This document shows positions 38,223 through 46,664 of a stretch of DNA of 64,000 nt, piece after piece; the stretch's first letter is position 1, and every line of letters starts with the position of its first letter. The DNA lies in contig DAHY01000026.1 in assembly GCA_002498605.1 (NCBI GenBank), forward strand, positions 22,017 through 86,016, given 5' to 3'. The notes beneath the pieces were generated by a model, which ran no database searches, was not told the origin of the DNA, and was given only the letters and a program-made list of their open reading frames with translations. The stretch comes from Methanomassiliicoccaceae archaeon UBA404. Lineage in GTDB: Archaea; Thermoplasmatota; Thermoplasmata; Methanomassiliicoccales; Methanomethylophilaceae. The translations under genes were made by a program, and so were the position numbers.

Positions 38223-40958
38223 TCAATCCCAGAATCTTTTGGTTTTGGCGTATTGAACCTCAGCGGCCATAATGCCTCTGAGGAAATCATCCTCATCCAC
38301 GAATATTCCTCTCAGCAGTCTTGAAGCGCTGTCGGGTCCGATACCTCTGCCGGCAAGAGTGAACACGGCACGGTTTCCCTCCTCCATTACCAGATTCGCA
38401 TTCTTGGACATACGTTGCAAATCTTTCTTTTCGTGCTGTGTAAGATGATCCTGTTTTATGAGCCTGACATTTTCCCTTTCGTACTCTTTCAGCACGGCTA
38501 TCATGACACTGCCGCAATTTGGACATTTCAATTTACGGGGAGCATCCCCGACTCTGAGTCTGCGCTGAGTGGCACAGCTCATGCAGGTGGCGAACACCAA
38601 CTCCTCTTCTATTCGTTTTTTCATGGCCATCAGAATGGAATGGCTGGCACGTACGGGCTGCATCAATTCCTTGGATCTTGTGACGCCTTCCAAACCGATC
38701 GGGGCAACCTTTCCGGAGACTATTTCGATCTCCCCGTCAGCAATCATCGACAGTACTTTTTCGGTGTTGACGATATCCAAATCGTCCCACAGAACTTTGT
38801 TGACGGCTTCGTTGTAGGCCGGGGTGTCTTTGTGCATGTCGAACAATCTGTTGAAATTCATGAAACGGTGGTCCGCATCCTTTTCGATTATTCCGAATTT
38901 TTTTGCAACGTAAACAAAACGCCATTTCAGAAATGTGGAATTCAGAATGGTTTTTCTGCAGAGATCTTCGACCGTGCCCGGACGTATCAAAGAGAACGTG
39001 CTTTCCAGATCGTCCCTGGTTATGTTTCGGGGCAGTTCCATTATTATTCTGTACGGATCCGTGGAGACCCCCACGCTTTCACCGAAACGGGCGGTAAGAA
39101 GAGCGGATATGATTTTGCTCAAAGTTTCGTTTACCTTGGTTCCGAAACAGCAGTTTATGATTGCCAGCCGGTCTCCGACTTCCAGAGTTATCGTTTTGTC
39201 CGTGGGCAGAACAAAACCTTCCTGGGAATCCAGGAAGGAATCGACCACGTGTCTGCTCTGTTCGTCGCAGGGATAGTCGTCATAGTTTCTGATGCGGCGC
39301 ATCTTTCCGACTTCCATCGCAACTTCGAAGGGCACGGGAATATCGGAACCCGTCCAGGAAGGCACGGAACCGATTTCCCTTGCTTCCTCCACAAGAATTT
39401 CCTCCTCCCGCATTTCCACGATTTTCCAGGTTCTTCCTTTTGCTATGAACATGGCGTATTCTTCGGCAAAGGTGGCCACGAAACTTTCATCAAGTGTTCC
39501 TATGACAGCCCGGGTTCCTATATCGCGGATCCAATAGAACCGTTCGTCGGGAATCATTGAAATATTGCCGTAAAAATAATTCATTCCTCTGCGGGAGCGT
39601 TTGAATCCGTTTTCGTCTTCGAACAGCATTTTGATGGATTTCAGCTGTTCTATCACCGCATCCATTTCGGATCTTTCCAAATCCTTGAAGAAGTGGGACT
39701 TTTTGAATATTTTAAAAGCGTCTTCTCTTTTGACCCGTCCCGCCATAGTCATTGCGACCAATTGGTTTGCTACCACGGTTAACGGACAGGACCGTCCTTC
39801 CAAACTTTCGGTTTCGCGGTTTTCGCATTTTCTGGCAATAACCATGGCTTCCGCGACTTCGTCGGGCGCCACCGCCAATATTCTGGCTTTGATGAGCTCG
39901 CCGATACGGTGTCCGGCCCGCCCGGCACGCTGTACCATTCTGGAAACCTGGCGGGGGGAGTTGAACTGAATCACCAGATCCGTGCTTCCCACGTCAATCC
40001 CCAATTCCAGGGACGAGGTGCACAGCAGCGATTTCAGTTTTCCAGATTTGAAATCATCCTCCATTTCCATCCGTGTTTCTTTGGACAGAGATCCGTGATG
40101 AACATCGATGGGAAAATCCTCATCCCAAAGACGGTATCTTGCCGCCAGCCACTCGGCGGTTTCTCTCGTGTTCACGAAAAATAATGTGGAATTGCTGTTT
40201 TCTATGAGACGGCGGCCGTGAACCATCACACCCATCATTTCCGGATCCGTCTGCAGTTTATCCAATAATACGGGGTCGTCATTCGGCAACGGACTTTCCA
40301 CGGTTATATCGTAATCTCTGTGGGTATCGTGTCTGCATACCGTGACTTTACGGCCGGCCCCCGCCAGAAAGTCCCGGACGTGGTCGGCATTTCCGACGGT
40401 GGCGGACAATCCGATCCGCTGAAATTCACCTCCGTGAACAGCCAGACGTTCCAATGCGACACTTAGCTGAGCGCCGCGTTCGTTATCCGCAAGTTCGTGA
40501 ATTTCGTCAATAACCACCCACCGTATGTTTTTCAGGTGCTCCCTCAGCACCTTTCCGGTAAAAAGTACCTGTACGGTTTCCGGGGTGGTAATCAGTATTT
40601 TAGGCGGATTTTTCGATTGGGCGGTTCTTTCGCTCTGAGGAGTGTCTCCGTGTCTTACGCCCACCGAGATCCCGGATTCCTCTCCGTACTCCTGTATCCG
40701 CTTCAGCATGTCGCGGTTCAGCGCACGGAGAGGGGTTATGTACAAACACTGAAACCCCTTTCCCCCGGTCTTTTTAATCTCGTTTAGTATGGGAAGAATC
40801 GCAGCTTCGGTTTTACCTATGCCCGTGGGGGCAATCAGAAGGACATTTTGGCCGTCCGATATTTTCGGTATGGCGTCCGCTTGCGGTTCCGTGGGGTTGT
40901 GAATGCCTTTTTTATGAAGTATGTCCGTAAGCCAAGGGCTGAGTGTATCGAAGGACAT
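38223..40958 (-). CDS. Lhr-type superfamily 2 helicase with C-terminal zinc motif
   Basis: The 911 aa protein has a Lhr core: Walker A LIAPTGIGKT at 41-50, DEIHEL near 153, GLSATVGN near 178, SSLELGIDVGSTDLVIQ near 315 and RAGRAGHRIG near 345. Near residue 805 CMSC and CPNC about 20 residues apart make a zinc finger, and RGIGPDSASRLLRG near 875 resembles a helix-hairpin-helix-like end. The length suits the archaeal Lhr2-type helicases that act on DNA/RNA forks in repair. A second, much larger Lhr is encoded at 20546. Confidence 0.9.
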   Translation of the reverse strand: MSFDTLSPWLTDILHKKGIHNPTEPQADAIPKISDGQNVLLIAPTGIGKTEAAILPILNEIKKTGGKGFQCLYITPLRALNRDMLKRIQEYGEESGISVGVRHGDTPQSERTAQSKNPPKILITTPETVQVLFTGKVLREHLKNIRWVVIDEIHELADNERGAQLSVALERLAVHGGEFQRIGLSATVGNADHVRDFLAGAGRKVTVCRHDTHRDYDITVESPLPNDDPVLLDKLQTDPEMMGVMVHGRRLIENSNSTLFFVNTRETAEWLAARYRLWDEDFPIDVHHGSLSKETRMEMEDDFKSGKLKSLLCTSSLELGIDVGSTDLVIQFNSPRQVSRMVQRAGRAGHRIGELIKARILAVAPDEVAEAMVIARKCENRETESLEGRSCPLTVVANQLVAMTMAGRVKREDAFKIFKKSHFFKDLERSEMDAVIEQLKSIKMLFEDENGFKRSRRGMNYFYGNISMIPDERFYWIRDIGTRAVIGTLDESFVATFAEEYAMFIAKGRTWKIVEMREEEILVEEAREIGSVPSWTGSDIPVPFEVAMEVGKMRRIRNYDDYPCDEQSRHVVDSFLDSQEGFVLPTDKTITLEVGDRLAIINCCFGTKVNETLSKIISALLTARFGESVGVSTDPYRIIMELPRNITRDDLESTFSLIRPGTVEDLCRKTILNSTFLKWRFVYVAKKFGIIEKDADHRFMNFNRLFDMHKDTPAYNEAVNKVLWDDLDIVNTEKVLSMIADGEIEIVSGKVAPIGLEGVTRSKELMQPVRASHSILMAMKKRIEEELVFATCMSCATQRRLRVGDAPRKLKCPNCGSVMIAVLKEYERENVRLIKQDHLTQHEKKDLQRMSKNANLVMEEGNRAVFTLAGRGIGPDSASRLLRGIFVDEDDFLRGIMAAEVQYAKTKRFWD

Positions 40959-40975
40959 CTCGTTCCGAGTCCGGA

Positions 40976-42751
40976 TTACTTCTTGCGTCTCTTCCGGGTC
41001 TTCTTTACCGTTTTAAGGTTCTCTTTGACCGCTGCGTCTATTTCTTCGCCTTCCGCGAGTCCGTCGGTAACGTTGTTCTCATCGTATCTGAGAACCGTCC
41101 ACCCCTGAGAGATGAGCTTGTTGTCCAAAGTCCGGTCTTCATCGGCGGGACCCACAAACACGGCGACTCTGCCTCTTACGAAAGCTACGGGGATCTTGTC
41201 GTCGCCGTAATCTCTTCTGCATCTGAGGCCTTTGTTCCATGCGGCTCTTCTCACCAAGGCTTCGGGCGAGTTGTCCGTATAATCGTCAATGTAAACCTCA
41301 TCGGTTTCATTCTCCGTCCAATCGGCCGGGTTTTCTTCGGCGGCTTTCGCAGATTCTTTCTCGGCTTCCGCGGCTTTCTTGGCGGCCTCGGCATCGGCTT
41401 TTTCTTTCTTCAGTTTTGCAGTCTCTTCTTCGGCTTTCTTCAAAGCGGCTTCCGCGGCTTCTTTCTCGGCCTTCATTTCTGCGGCTTTTGCTTTGGCTTT
41501 TTCGGCGGCTTCCTTTTCGGCGTCGCAGGAATCTTCCTTTTTGACCTTCTTGGGAGCGGTGACTTCAAGCAAAACTTCCGAAAGATCCATTACCTTAATC
41601 TTGGATCCGATTTTCTTTGCGCCCTGTCTGAGGTTCAGAACACAGAACGGACAGGTGGTGATGAGGAGTTCGGCACCGACTTCTTCGGCGTCTCTGATTC
41701 TGTCACCGGCTATCGCAACCGCGTAGTCGCCGTACTGACTCTTGTATCCTCCGCCCGCGCCGCAGCATCTGGACAATTCCCTTGTGCGGTGCATTTCGAC
41801 GAAATCTATGCCTTTTATTTTCTTTATGACGTTCCTGGGAGCATCGTATACGCCTGCGTGTCTTCCCAAGTGGCAGGGGTCATGGTATGTGGCTCTGTAT
41901 TTGAACTCGTTGTTAAGGGGAAGTTTCCTTTTGGCAATCAACTCTTCCACATACTGTGAAAAGTGGTAAACGTTCTGTCCGGTTTTGGCATAATACTTGC
42001 CTGCGTCGTTCAGAATTGTTTTGTAACATCCGGAACAGGTCATGACCATGTCTTTGGCTCCGGTACCGTCGGCAGTTTCGACGGTGTGTCTTGAGAATTC
42101 GGGGCTCAGGTCTCTGACTCCGGTTCTTATTATGGGCGAAGTGCAGCACCATTCGTCGGGACCCATGGTACCGACGGTGACTCCGGCTCTCGAAAGTACG
42201 GTCACACCCGCCGAAGCGAGTTCCTGCATTCTGTAAGATCCGGTGCATCCGGCAAAGAAAAGAACATCGGGAACTTTGGTTTTCTCAACATCCTCGGGCC
42301 ACCAGGCGTCTCTCTTCTGGGGGTCTTCGCCGTAAGGGTTGTAGACCTGACTGATTCTGTCGTACATTTCTTTGTGGGCGGACATAGGTCCGAAATCGTT
42401 TTTGACGATCCAGGCTCTCACGTCTTCCCAAAGTTCCACAAGGTGTATCTGCGAGTGGCATACGGCTTCGCAGTTTCCGCAGCCGGTACATTTGTACATG
42501 GCGTCCACAAAGTCGGGGCTGACGGAGATTTTTCTCCCAAGGGCTGCGTCCATAAGACCCAATCCGGCTTTGTCCAGCTGGTTAAGGTAGTAAATTTTTC
42601 CTCTGGCCGTCACCGATTCCCACGGTGTTCTTTCGTGAGCCTCGCAGACATCGATACAATATCCGCATTGCACACACTGTGTCAACGCTTTCGCGATGCG
42701 CGGCATTCTGGGTACTTTGGTTCTCTCGGCTTTTATCGTGACTTCTAACAT
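40976..42751 (-). CDS. hdrD: Heterodisulfide reductase subunit D-like protein with C-terminal extension
   Basis: HdrD reduces the CoM-S-S-CoB heterodisulfide formed in the last step of methanogenesis. The 591 aa protein has two 4Fe-4S motifs (C26, C29, C32, C36 and C88, C91, C94, C98) and two complete CCG domains (C169, C202/C203, C239/C242 and C293, C329/C330, C367/C370) within residues 1-400, the usual full length. An extra 190 residues follow: an A/K/E-rich coiled coil (about 405-472), a Vsr/DUF559-like module (about 494-565) with SPEALVRR and GWTVLRYDENN, and a basic tail. No HdrE is adjacent. In Methanomassiliicoccales HdrD is thought to work with an Fpo-like complex. Confidence 0.88.
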   Translation of the reverse strand: MLEVTIKAERTKVPRMPRIAKALTQCVQCGYCIDVCEAHERTPWESVTARGKIYYLNQLDKAGLGLMDAALGRKISVSPDFVDAMYKCTGCGNCEAVCHSQIHLVELWEDVRAWIVKNDFGPMSAHKEMYDRISQVYNPYGEDPQKRDAWWPEDVEKTKVPDVLFFAGCTGSYRMQELASAGVTVLSRAGVTVGTMGPDEWCCTSPIIRTGVRDLSPEFSRHTVETADGTGAKDMVMTCSGCYKTILNDAGKYYAKTGQNVYHFSQYVEELIAKRKLPLNNEFKYRATYHDPCHLGRHAGVYDAPRNVIKKIKGIDFVEMHRTRELSRCCGAGGGYKSQYGDYAVAIAGDRIRDAEEVGAELLITTCPFCVLNLRQGAKKIGSKIKVMDLSEVLLEVTAPKKVKKEDSCDAEKEAAEKAKAKAAEMKAEKEAAEAALKKAEEETAKLKKEKADAEAAKKAAEAEKESAKAAEENPADWTENETDEVYIDDYTDNSPEALVRRAAWNKGLRCRRDYGDDKIPVAFVRGRVAVFVGPADEDRTLDNKLISQGWTVLRYDENNVTDGLAEGEEIDAAVKENLKTVKKTRKRRKK

Positions 42752-43094
42752 AGGTCTTCCCCGGAACAGTCTTTACTGACCGTTAATCTATAAGATTGCG
42801 AACTAGTCTGCCTATAATTAAGTCTTTCCGAATTATCGGCCGAAAAGTATGTAAAAACCCGTCGAAAAAAAGGCTATGGCACATTAACGGCAGGATTACG
42901 TTAAAACAGTCGTATATTCACGAACCGAAGCATAAAGGTTTCCGTTGTCGGTTTTTTACGGGACGAACCCGCCGCTGTAAGACTAAAGAAATTATCGGCA
43001 ACCCACACGGCAAAACAGAAATCGGATTTATGGCCCGTATCGGGAGCCGATTCGATTCGGCGGAAAGAAAAATTTTCGATCCGTTCAACCGATT
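42752..43094. other. Upstream region of hdrD with motif copy A
   Basis: No gene is convincing here. On the minus strand, toward hdrD, it contains TGCCGATA (43000-42993), TTACAGCGG (42980-42972) and CCCGTAAAAAA (42962-42952). The same three blocks in the same order occur upstream of the permease gene at 44464-44514. TTAC and GTAA can pair around an AG bulge. The hdrD start lies about 200 bases further on. Confidence 0.5.
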
Positions 43095-44344
43095 TCACAG
43101 AATAAACGAATGAACCATCAACTGTATGGCGATGGTGACAACCGTCACAGGTATTCCGACCGCCATATGTTTCCAGAAATTGATCCTGATTCCGCTTGCC
43201 GCGGCCTTTTCGGACACGATTATGTTACAGGCCGAGCCGAGCAAAGTCGCGTTTCCCGCCAGGGTAATCGCGGCGGACAGAGTGTAAAAGTACGCATCGG
43301 TCTGCGGTACGATATCGGTGATGAGAATAATCGTCGGCAAATCGCTGATGAGGTTGGCCAACACCGCCACCAAACCCGATGTGGCGGCAAAGGACGGAGT
43401 TTCGCCTTCTCCGAATCCCGGCATTATATCGACTATCCTGTCCAAAAGACCGGAAGAAGCCACTCCGCTCATCACTATGAACAGGCCCATGATGAAAAAC
43501 AGAATTCTCCAATTGATTTTACCCAATATCCATTTGACTCTTGTTCTTTCTTTGGAAAGGATAACGATTACGGAAATTAACCCGGCCGCAACCGCGGGAA
43601 CGCACATTTTTATTCCCAGGCGGGAGCTCATGACAAAACCCGCAAACGTAATGAGTGTAACCGCCGACAAAAATACAAGACGGGGACGGTCGACACCCCG
43701 TTGTTCTTCTTCTTCGTATTCCGTGAATACTTCGGCTTTCAGTCTTTTGCGGAATATCACCGTCAGCATCATATAAACGGCGAGAAGAGAAAGCATCGCA
43801 ACAGGCAATTGGTGAAGCGTGAAATCAACAAACGAATTCCCGACTGGGATACTATGAACGCGTTTTTCGGATTTCCGACCGCGCTCGAAAGACTGCCTAT
43901 GTTTGCGCCCATCATCGTCCCCATCAGATAAGGCAACGGATCAGCGTTCGAAGAAACACAGCAGCGTATTACAACCGGGGTCAGAAGCAGAACCGTGGCG
44001 TCGTTCATAATCAGGGCGGCAAACATCGCGCTCAGCAGCATGACGACCGCGAGCAATTTCGGCCCCGGGGCAATGGAGGAATTTATTTTATTCGATATAA
44101 TTTCGAAGAGTCCGCAATATTCCAATCCTATTGCGAGAGTCATCATCCCCAAAAGTAAGAAAATCAGATTGAAATTTATAGATCCGAAAGCGGCTCCGGG
44201 AGATACGACACCGAACAAAACCATCGCACCGGCACCGATAAGAGCCGCACCGGCACGGCTTATCCGACTTCTTTTTCCGCCGCCCACCGATATCAGCGCA
44301 TATGTTATGACAAAGATAATCAGTGCCGTAATCATAAATTTCAA
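43095..44344 (-). pseudogene. ArsB/NhaD-type ion transporter, frameshifted
   Basis: Two overlapping frames together encode one 12-helix permease of the ion-transporter (ArsB/NhaD/SLC13) superfamily. The first part (44344 to about 43840) runs to AVGNPKNAFIVSQSGI, a family motif, then loses frame. The second frame resumes with FVDFTLHQLPVAMLSLL at about 43833 and continues to 43095. The break is a one-base deletion near GAATTC at 43834-43839. Adding a T there would restore ISFVDF and give about 416 aa. It may be a true pseudogene, a sequencing error or a shifted translation. The transported ion is unknown. Confidence 0.75.
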
Positions 44345-44634
44345 TCGCCGTCTATATTTAATTCAGATATAACCCTTGTCAGTAAAAAAATTCGAACGGA
44401 CGATTATTTTTAGGCGAATACTGTGTTTTTGGTCCGAACCAGTCATTTTTTATGCGGTTTTTATTTTTTACCGGCAATCTCCGCTGTAACCGCCGTTCGG
44501 AAATTTTATCGGCAGACGCGCGAAATCATGTTCATTCGCTTCTTCGATCGGATTCCAGAATCCGAAGAGATGATCGGATATCCGTTCCGTAAGCGAAGCG
44601 GCAAGTCCGGGATTTCAAAGAAATATGCGAGAAG
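44345..44634. other. Upstream region of the permease with motif copy B
   Basis: AT-rich gap without a gene. On the minus strand it holds TGCCGATA (44514-44507), TTACAGCGG (44489-44481) and CCGGTAAAAAA (44474-44464), matching copy A upstream of hdrD. In this copy TTAC-AG-CGG pairs perfectly with CCG-GTAA as a 7 bp stem with a bulged AG and a 6-base loop. The permease ATG is about 120 bases downstream. Confidence 0.5.
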
Positions 44635-44708
44635 TGGGCCCGGCCGGATTCGAACCGACGACCACCCGGTTATGAGCCGGGCGCTCTACCAGCCTAAGCT
44701 ACGAGCCC
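44635..44708 (-). tRNA. tRNA with CAT anticodon (Met elongator or Ile2)
   Basis: The acceptor GGGCTCG pairs with CGGGCCC. The D arm is GCTTAGGCTGGTAGAGC, the anticodon stem CCCGG/CCGGG surrounds CTCATAA with CAT, and the T arm is GTCGG-TTCGAAT-CCGGC. Discriminator A is present. CCA is not encoded. CAT can mean elongator methionine or an isoleucine tRNA with modified C34. The sequence alone does not settle this. Confidence 0.92.
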
Positions 44709-44756
44709 TTGTAGAACCGTGATACCAAGAATGGTTAAAAAGATATCGTGGAGAAG

Positions 44757-44832
44757 TGGCGCCGTCGCACGGGCTTGAACCGTGGACCTCGTGATTAACA
44801 GTCACGCGCTCTACCGACTGAGCTACGACGGC
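44757..44832 (-). tRNA. tRNA-Asn (GTT)
   Basis: The acceptor GCCGTCG pairs with CGACGGC. The D arm has TAGCTCAGTCGGTAGAG, the anticodon loop CTGTTAA carries GTT, and the T arm is CACGG-TTCAAGC-CCGTG. Discriminator G and an encoded CCA (44757-44759) complete it. Confidence 0.96.
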
Positions 44833-44852
44833 CTGAAATCAGCAAAGATGGA

Positions 44853-44865
44853 GATATATTAAATA
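44853..44865 (-). promoter_or_regulatory. TATA box for tRNA-Asn
   Basis: TATTTAATATATC on the minus strand lies 21-33 bases upstream of the tRNA 5' end, matching archaeal spacing. Confidence 0.5.
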
Positions 44866-44866
44866 G

Positions 44867-45181
44867 TTACGTACCGGGAATCTGGCTTTGGACCTCTTTT
44901 ATACGCATTATGAGGCCGGTAAGATACTCGTTCATTTCTTTCATGAACGCTTCGTAATCATCGGACACGACGGCTCCTTCCGGAGTGGCGATGATTACGC
45001 CGTCTTTTTCCAGCATTCGCAGGGAGTAGCGTACTTTATGGCGGGGCAGATCCAAAATTTCCGAAAGCCGGATTATTCCGACCGGCTGGTTCATTTTTGT
45101 GGCATACAGCATTTTGATGTGCCGCTCTATGAGTTCGATTTCCTTATGAGCTCCGCTGGTCATACTGGTATCGTTTTTCAT
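44867..45181 (-). CDS. Winged-helix transcription regulator
   Basis: A 104 aa protein with a winged helix: IELIERHIKMLYATKM, then IIRLSEILDLPRHKVRYSLRMLEKDGVIIATPEGAVV, a recognition helix followed by a wing, and a C-terminal helix. It resembles small archaeal regulators conserved in methanogens. I know no target. ATG 45179-45181 is chosen because AGGTG lies 6 bases upstream. An in-frame GTG sits inside that motif and is not used. The coding end lies beside the tRNA-Asn promoter. Confidence 0.7.
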   Translation of the reverse strand: MKNDTSMTSGAHKEIELIERHIKMLYATKMNQPVGIIRLSEILDLPRHKVRYSLRMLEKDGVIIATPEGAVVSDDYEAFMKEMNEYLTGLIMRIKEVQSQIPGT

Positions 45182-45246
45182 TTTACACACCTGCGGCTGA
45201 ACATACGCTTTCTTGCATTAAGTAAAAACGGATACGGAGGCTGAAA

Positions 45247-45417
45247 TCAGCGACCGTACCATTTGAGCTTCTCGCCCCACCTGGAATAGTATTTCCAGAA
45301 TGCCTGTACGTACGATCCACAGCAGTTGAGCGCTTTCTCTTCAGCATTCTCGCCTTTGTAGGTTTTGTAGCATTTAAGGCACTGGAACCTAAGTTCGGGC
45401 TCTCTTTTCTTAGCCAT
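45247..45417 (-). CDS. Small zinc-ribbon-like protein
   Basis: A 56 aa protein that starts MAKKREPELRFQCLKCYKTY and ends LKWYGR. CLKC and CC about 20 residues later (LNCCGS) make a likely zinc ribbon. Aromatic and basic residues fill the C-terminal half (FWKYYSRWGEK), which would suit RNA or ribosome contact. Codon choice fits the neighbouring core genes, and the reading frame is clean. The function is unknown. Confidence 0.7.
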   Translation of the reverse strand: MAKKREPELRFQCLKCYKTYKGENAEEKALNCCGSYVQAFWKYYSRWGEKLKWYGR

Positions 45418-45644
45418 CGTACGGAGAAGCGGTGTCGAATTAATAAACCTTTAGTACGGATTTCCGCGGCACCTGCGTTCCATTTTAAACGATTCGAAAT
45501 ATAAAAATTGTTATCGTTTGCGCATATAAAGAACGTAAAAGTTTTCCCGTCTCATTGAAATATAACCAAATTATTCGGGCTTTCTTACCTAAACCCCGTT
45601 TAAATGAGAATAGTATTATATTTCTAACGCTTCGTTATGTCTTC

Positions 45645-46145
45645 ATGAATAAAATTAAGGTCATAAACGAACCCTCTGAGCTTGTGCCCATGCTCAGATC
45701 CGTTGACACTCCCGTAAAACGGGAAGTGTTGAAAGAAGTGACCTTGGAATGGAGGACGCTCGGGCAGATAGAAGAAAAATTCGGTCCCGAGGGCAGGGAC
45801 GCGCTGATTTTCTTTGAAAAAATGAAACTGGTGGAAACCAGATGGCTGTCCGTAGATGGTAATTATCCCGAAAAATCATATCATTCGTATTACACTTCTT
45901 TCAGCATAAACGCTCAATGGCCGGTATATGAAATAAGCGATGTACTGGCCGCGGCAATGATGGATGCGAAAGAGTTTGACGAAATCGAAGCCAAGATTCT
46001 GAAAGAACTCGGTTCCACCGGAAGATTCTCCGGAGACGTCGCCGAAACTCTGGGCCTTACGTCCACAATGCTGAAGAGTCTTGTCAGAAGATCTGTCAAA
46101 ATGGATTACCGCGGTCACAGAATCGAGCCCATCAAAGAAGAGTAA
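45645..46145 (+). CDS. Archaeal ArsR-like winged-helix regulator
   Basis: The 166 aa protein has an N-terminal winged helix (SELVPMLRSVDTPVKREVLKEVTLEWRTLGQIEEKFG) with a dimer-forming segment after it and a second helical HTH-like part at the end (GDVAETLGLTSTMLKSLVRRS). The family is conserved across methanogens and related archaea. I start at ATG 45645 (MNKIKVI), since the upstream extension in AT-rich DNA does not look like the family. The trm56 gene begins 3 bp later. Confidence 0.75.
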   Translation: MNKIKVINEPSELVPMLRSVDTPVKREVLKEVTLEWRTLGQIEEKFGPEGRDALIFFEKMKLVETRWLSVDGNYPEKSYHSYYTSFSINAQWPVYEISDVLAAAMMDAKEFDEIEAKILKELGSTGRFSGDVAETLGLTSTMLKSLVRRSVKMDYRGHRIEPIKEE

Positions 46146-46148
46146 GCC

Positions 46149-46664
46149 ATGTCCGAAATACGGATAATGCGAATAGGCCACAGACCCAGCAGGGACAAAC
46201 GGGTAACCACCCATGTGGCGCTGTCCTCAAGAGCCCTGGGGGCGTCTTCGGTGTACGTGGATACCAAAGATCCCGAACTTGAAGAAGTAATCAAAGGAGT
46301 GGTTGAACGCTTCGGAGGGGACTTCACAATAAAAACCGGGGTTAAATGGCAGGATGCGGTGAAGGATTTTGACGGCATCGTTGTTCATCTGACAATGTAC
46401 GGTCAGCGACTTGACGAATCATTGCCGAAAATACCCGTTGACAAAGACATAATGATAATCGCCGGAGCGGAAAAGGTTCCCGCGGAGGTTTATCAGCGGG
46501 CGGATTTCAATATCTCGGTGGGGAATCAGCCTCATTCGGAAATATCCGCCCTTGCCATATTTCTTTACGCATACACCGGAGGCGATTCTCTATATTCCGA
46601 CAGAGGGGGGAAAATGACAGTGGTGCCGAACGAAAGGGGGAAGACCGTTGTCGACAATACCTGA
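46149..46664 (+). CDS. trm56: tRNA (cytidine-56-2'-O)-methyltransferase
   Basis: Trm56 methylates C56 in the T loop of archaeal tRNA. The 171 aa SPOUT protein has the family start IRIMRIGHRPSRDKRVTTHV, then GIVVHLTMYG near residue 76, and the knot region IIAGAEKVPAEVY and ISVGNQPHSEISALAIFL. It is co-directional with the regulator upstream and overlaps the HD gene by 17 bp. Confidence 0.93.
   Translation: MSEIRIMRIGHRPSRDKRVTTHVALSSRALGASSVYVDTKDPELEEVIKGVVERFGGDFTIKTGVKWQDAVKDFDGIVVHLTMYGQRLDESLPKIPVDKDIMIIAGAEKVPAEVYQRADFNISVGNQPHSEISALAIFLYAYTGGDSLYSDRGGKMTVVPNERGKTVVDNT

Noticed and set aside
42929..42990. Plus-strand match to the cobalamin riboswitch core (CCCGCCGCTGTAA)
   Set aside because: Only one core block matches, the other conserved parts are missing, and the plus strand points into the 3' end of an opposite-strand gene.
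42796..43113. 105-codon plus-strand frame between hdrD and the permease
   Set aside because: Basic, low-information sequence without family signals. The region is better explained as leader/control DNA of minus-strand genes.
44423..44722. 99-codon plus-strand frame over the CAT tRNA
   Set aside because: It runs through a tRNA gene in antisense, which explains the open frame.
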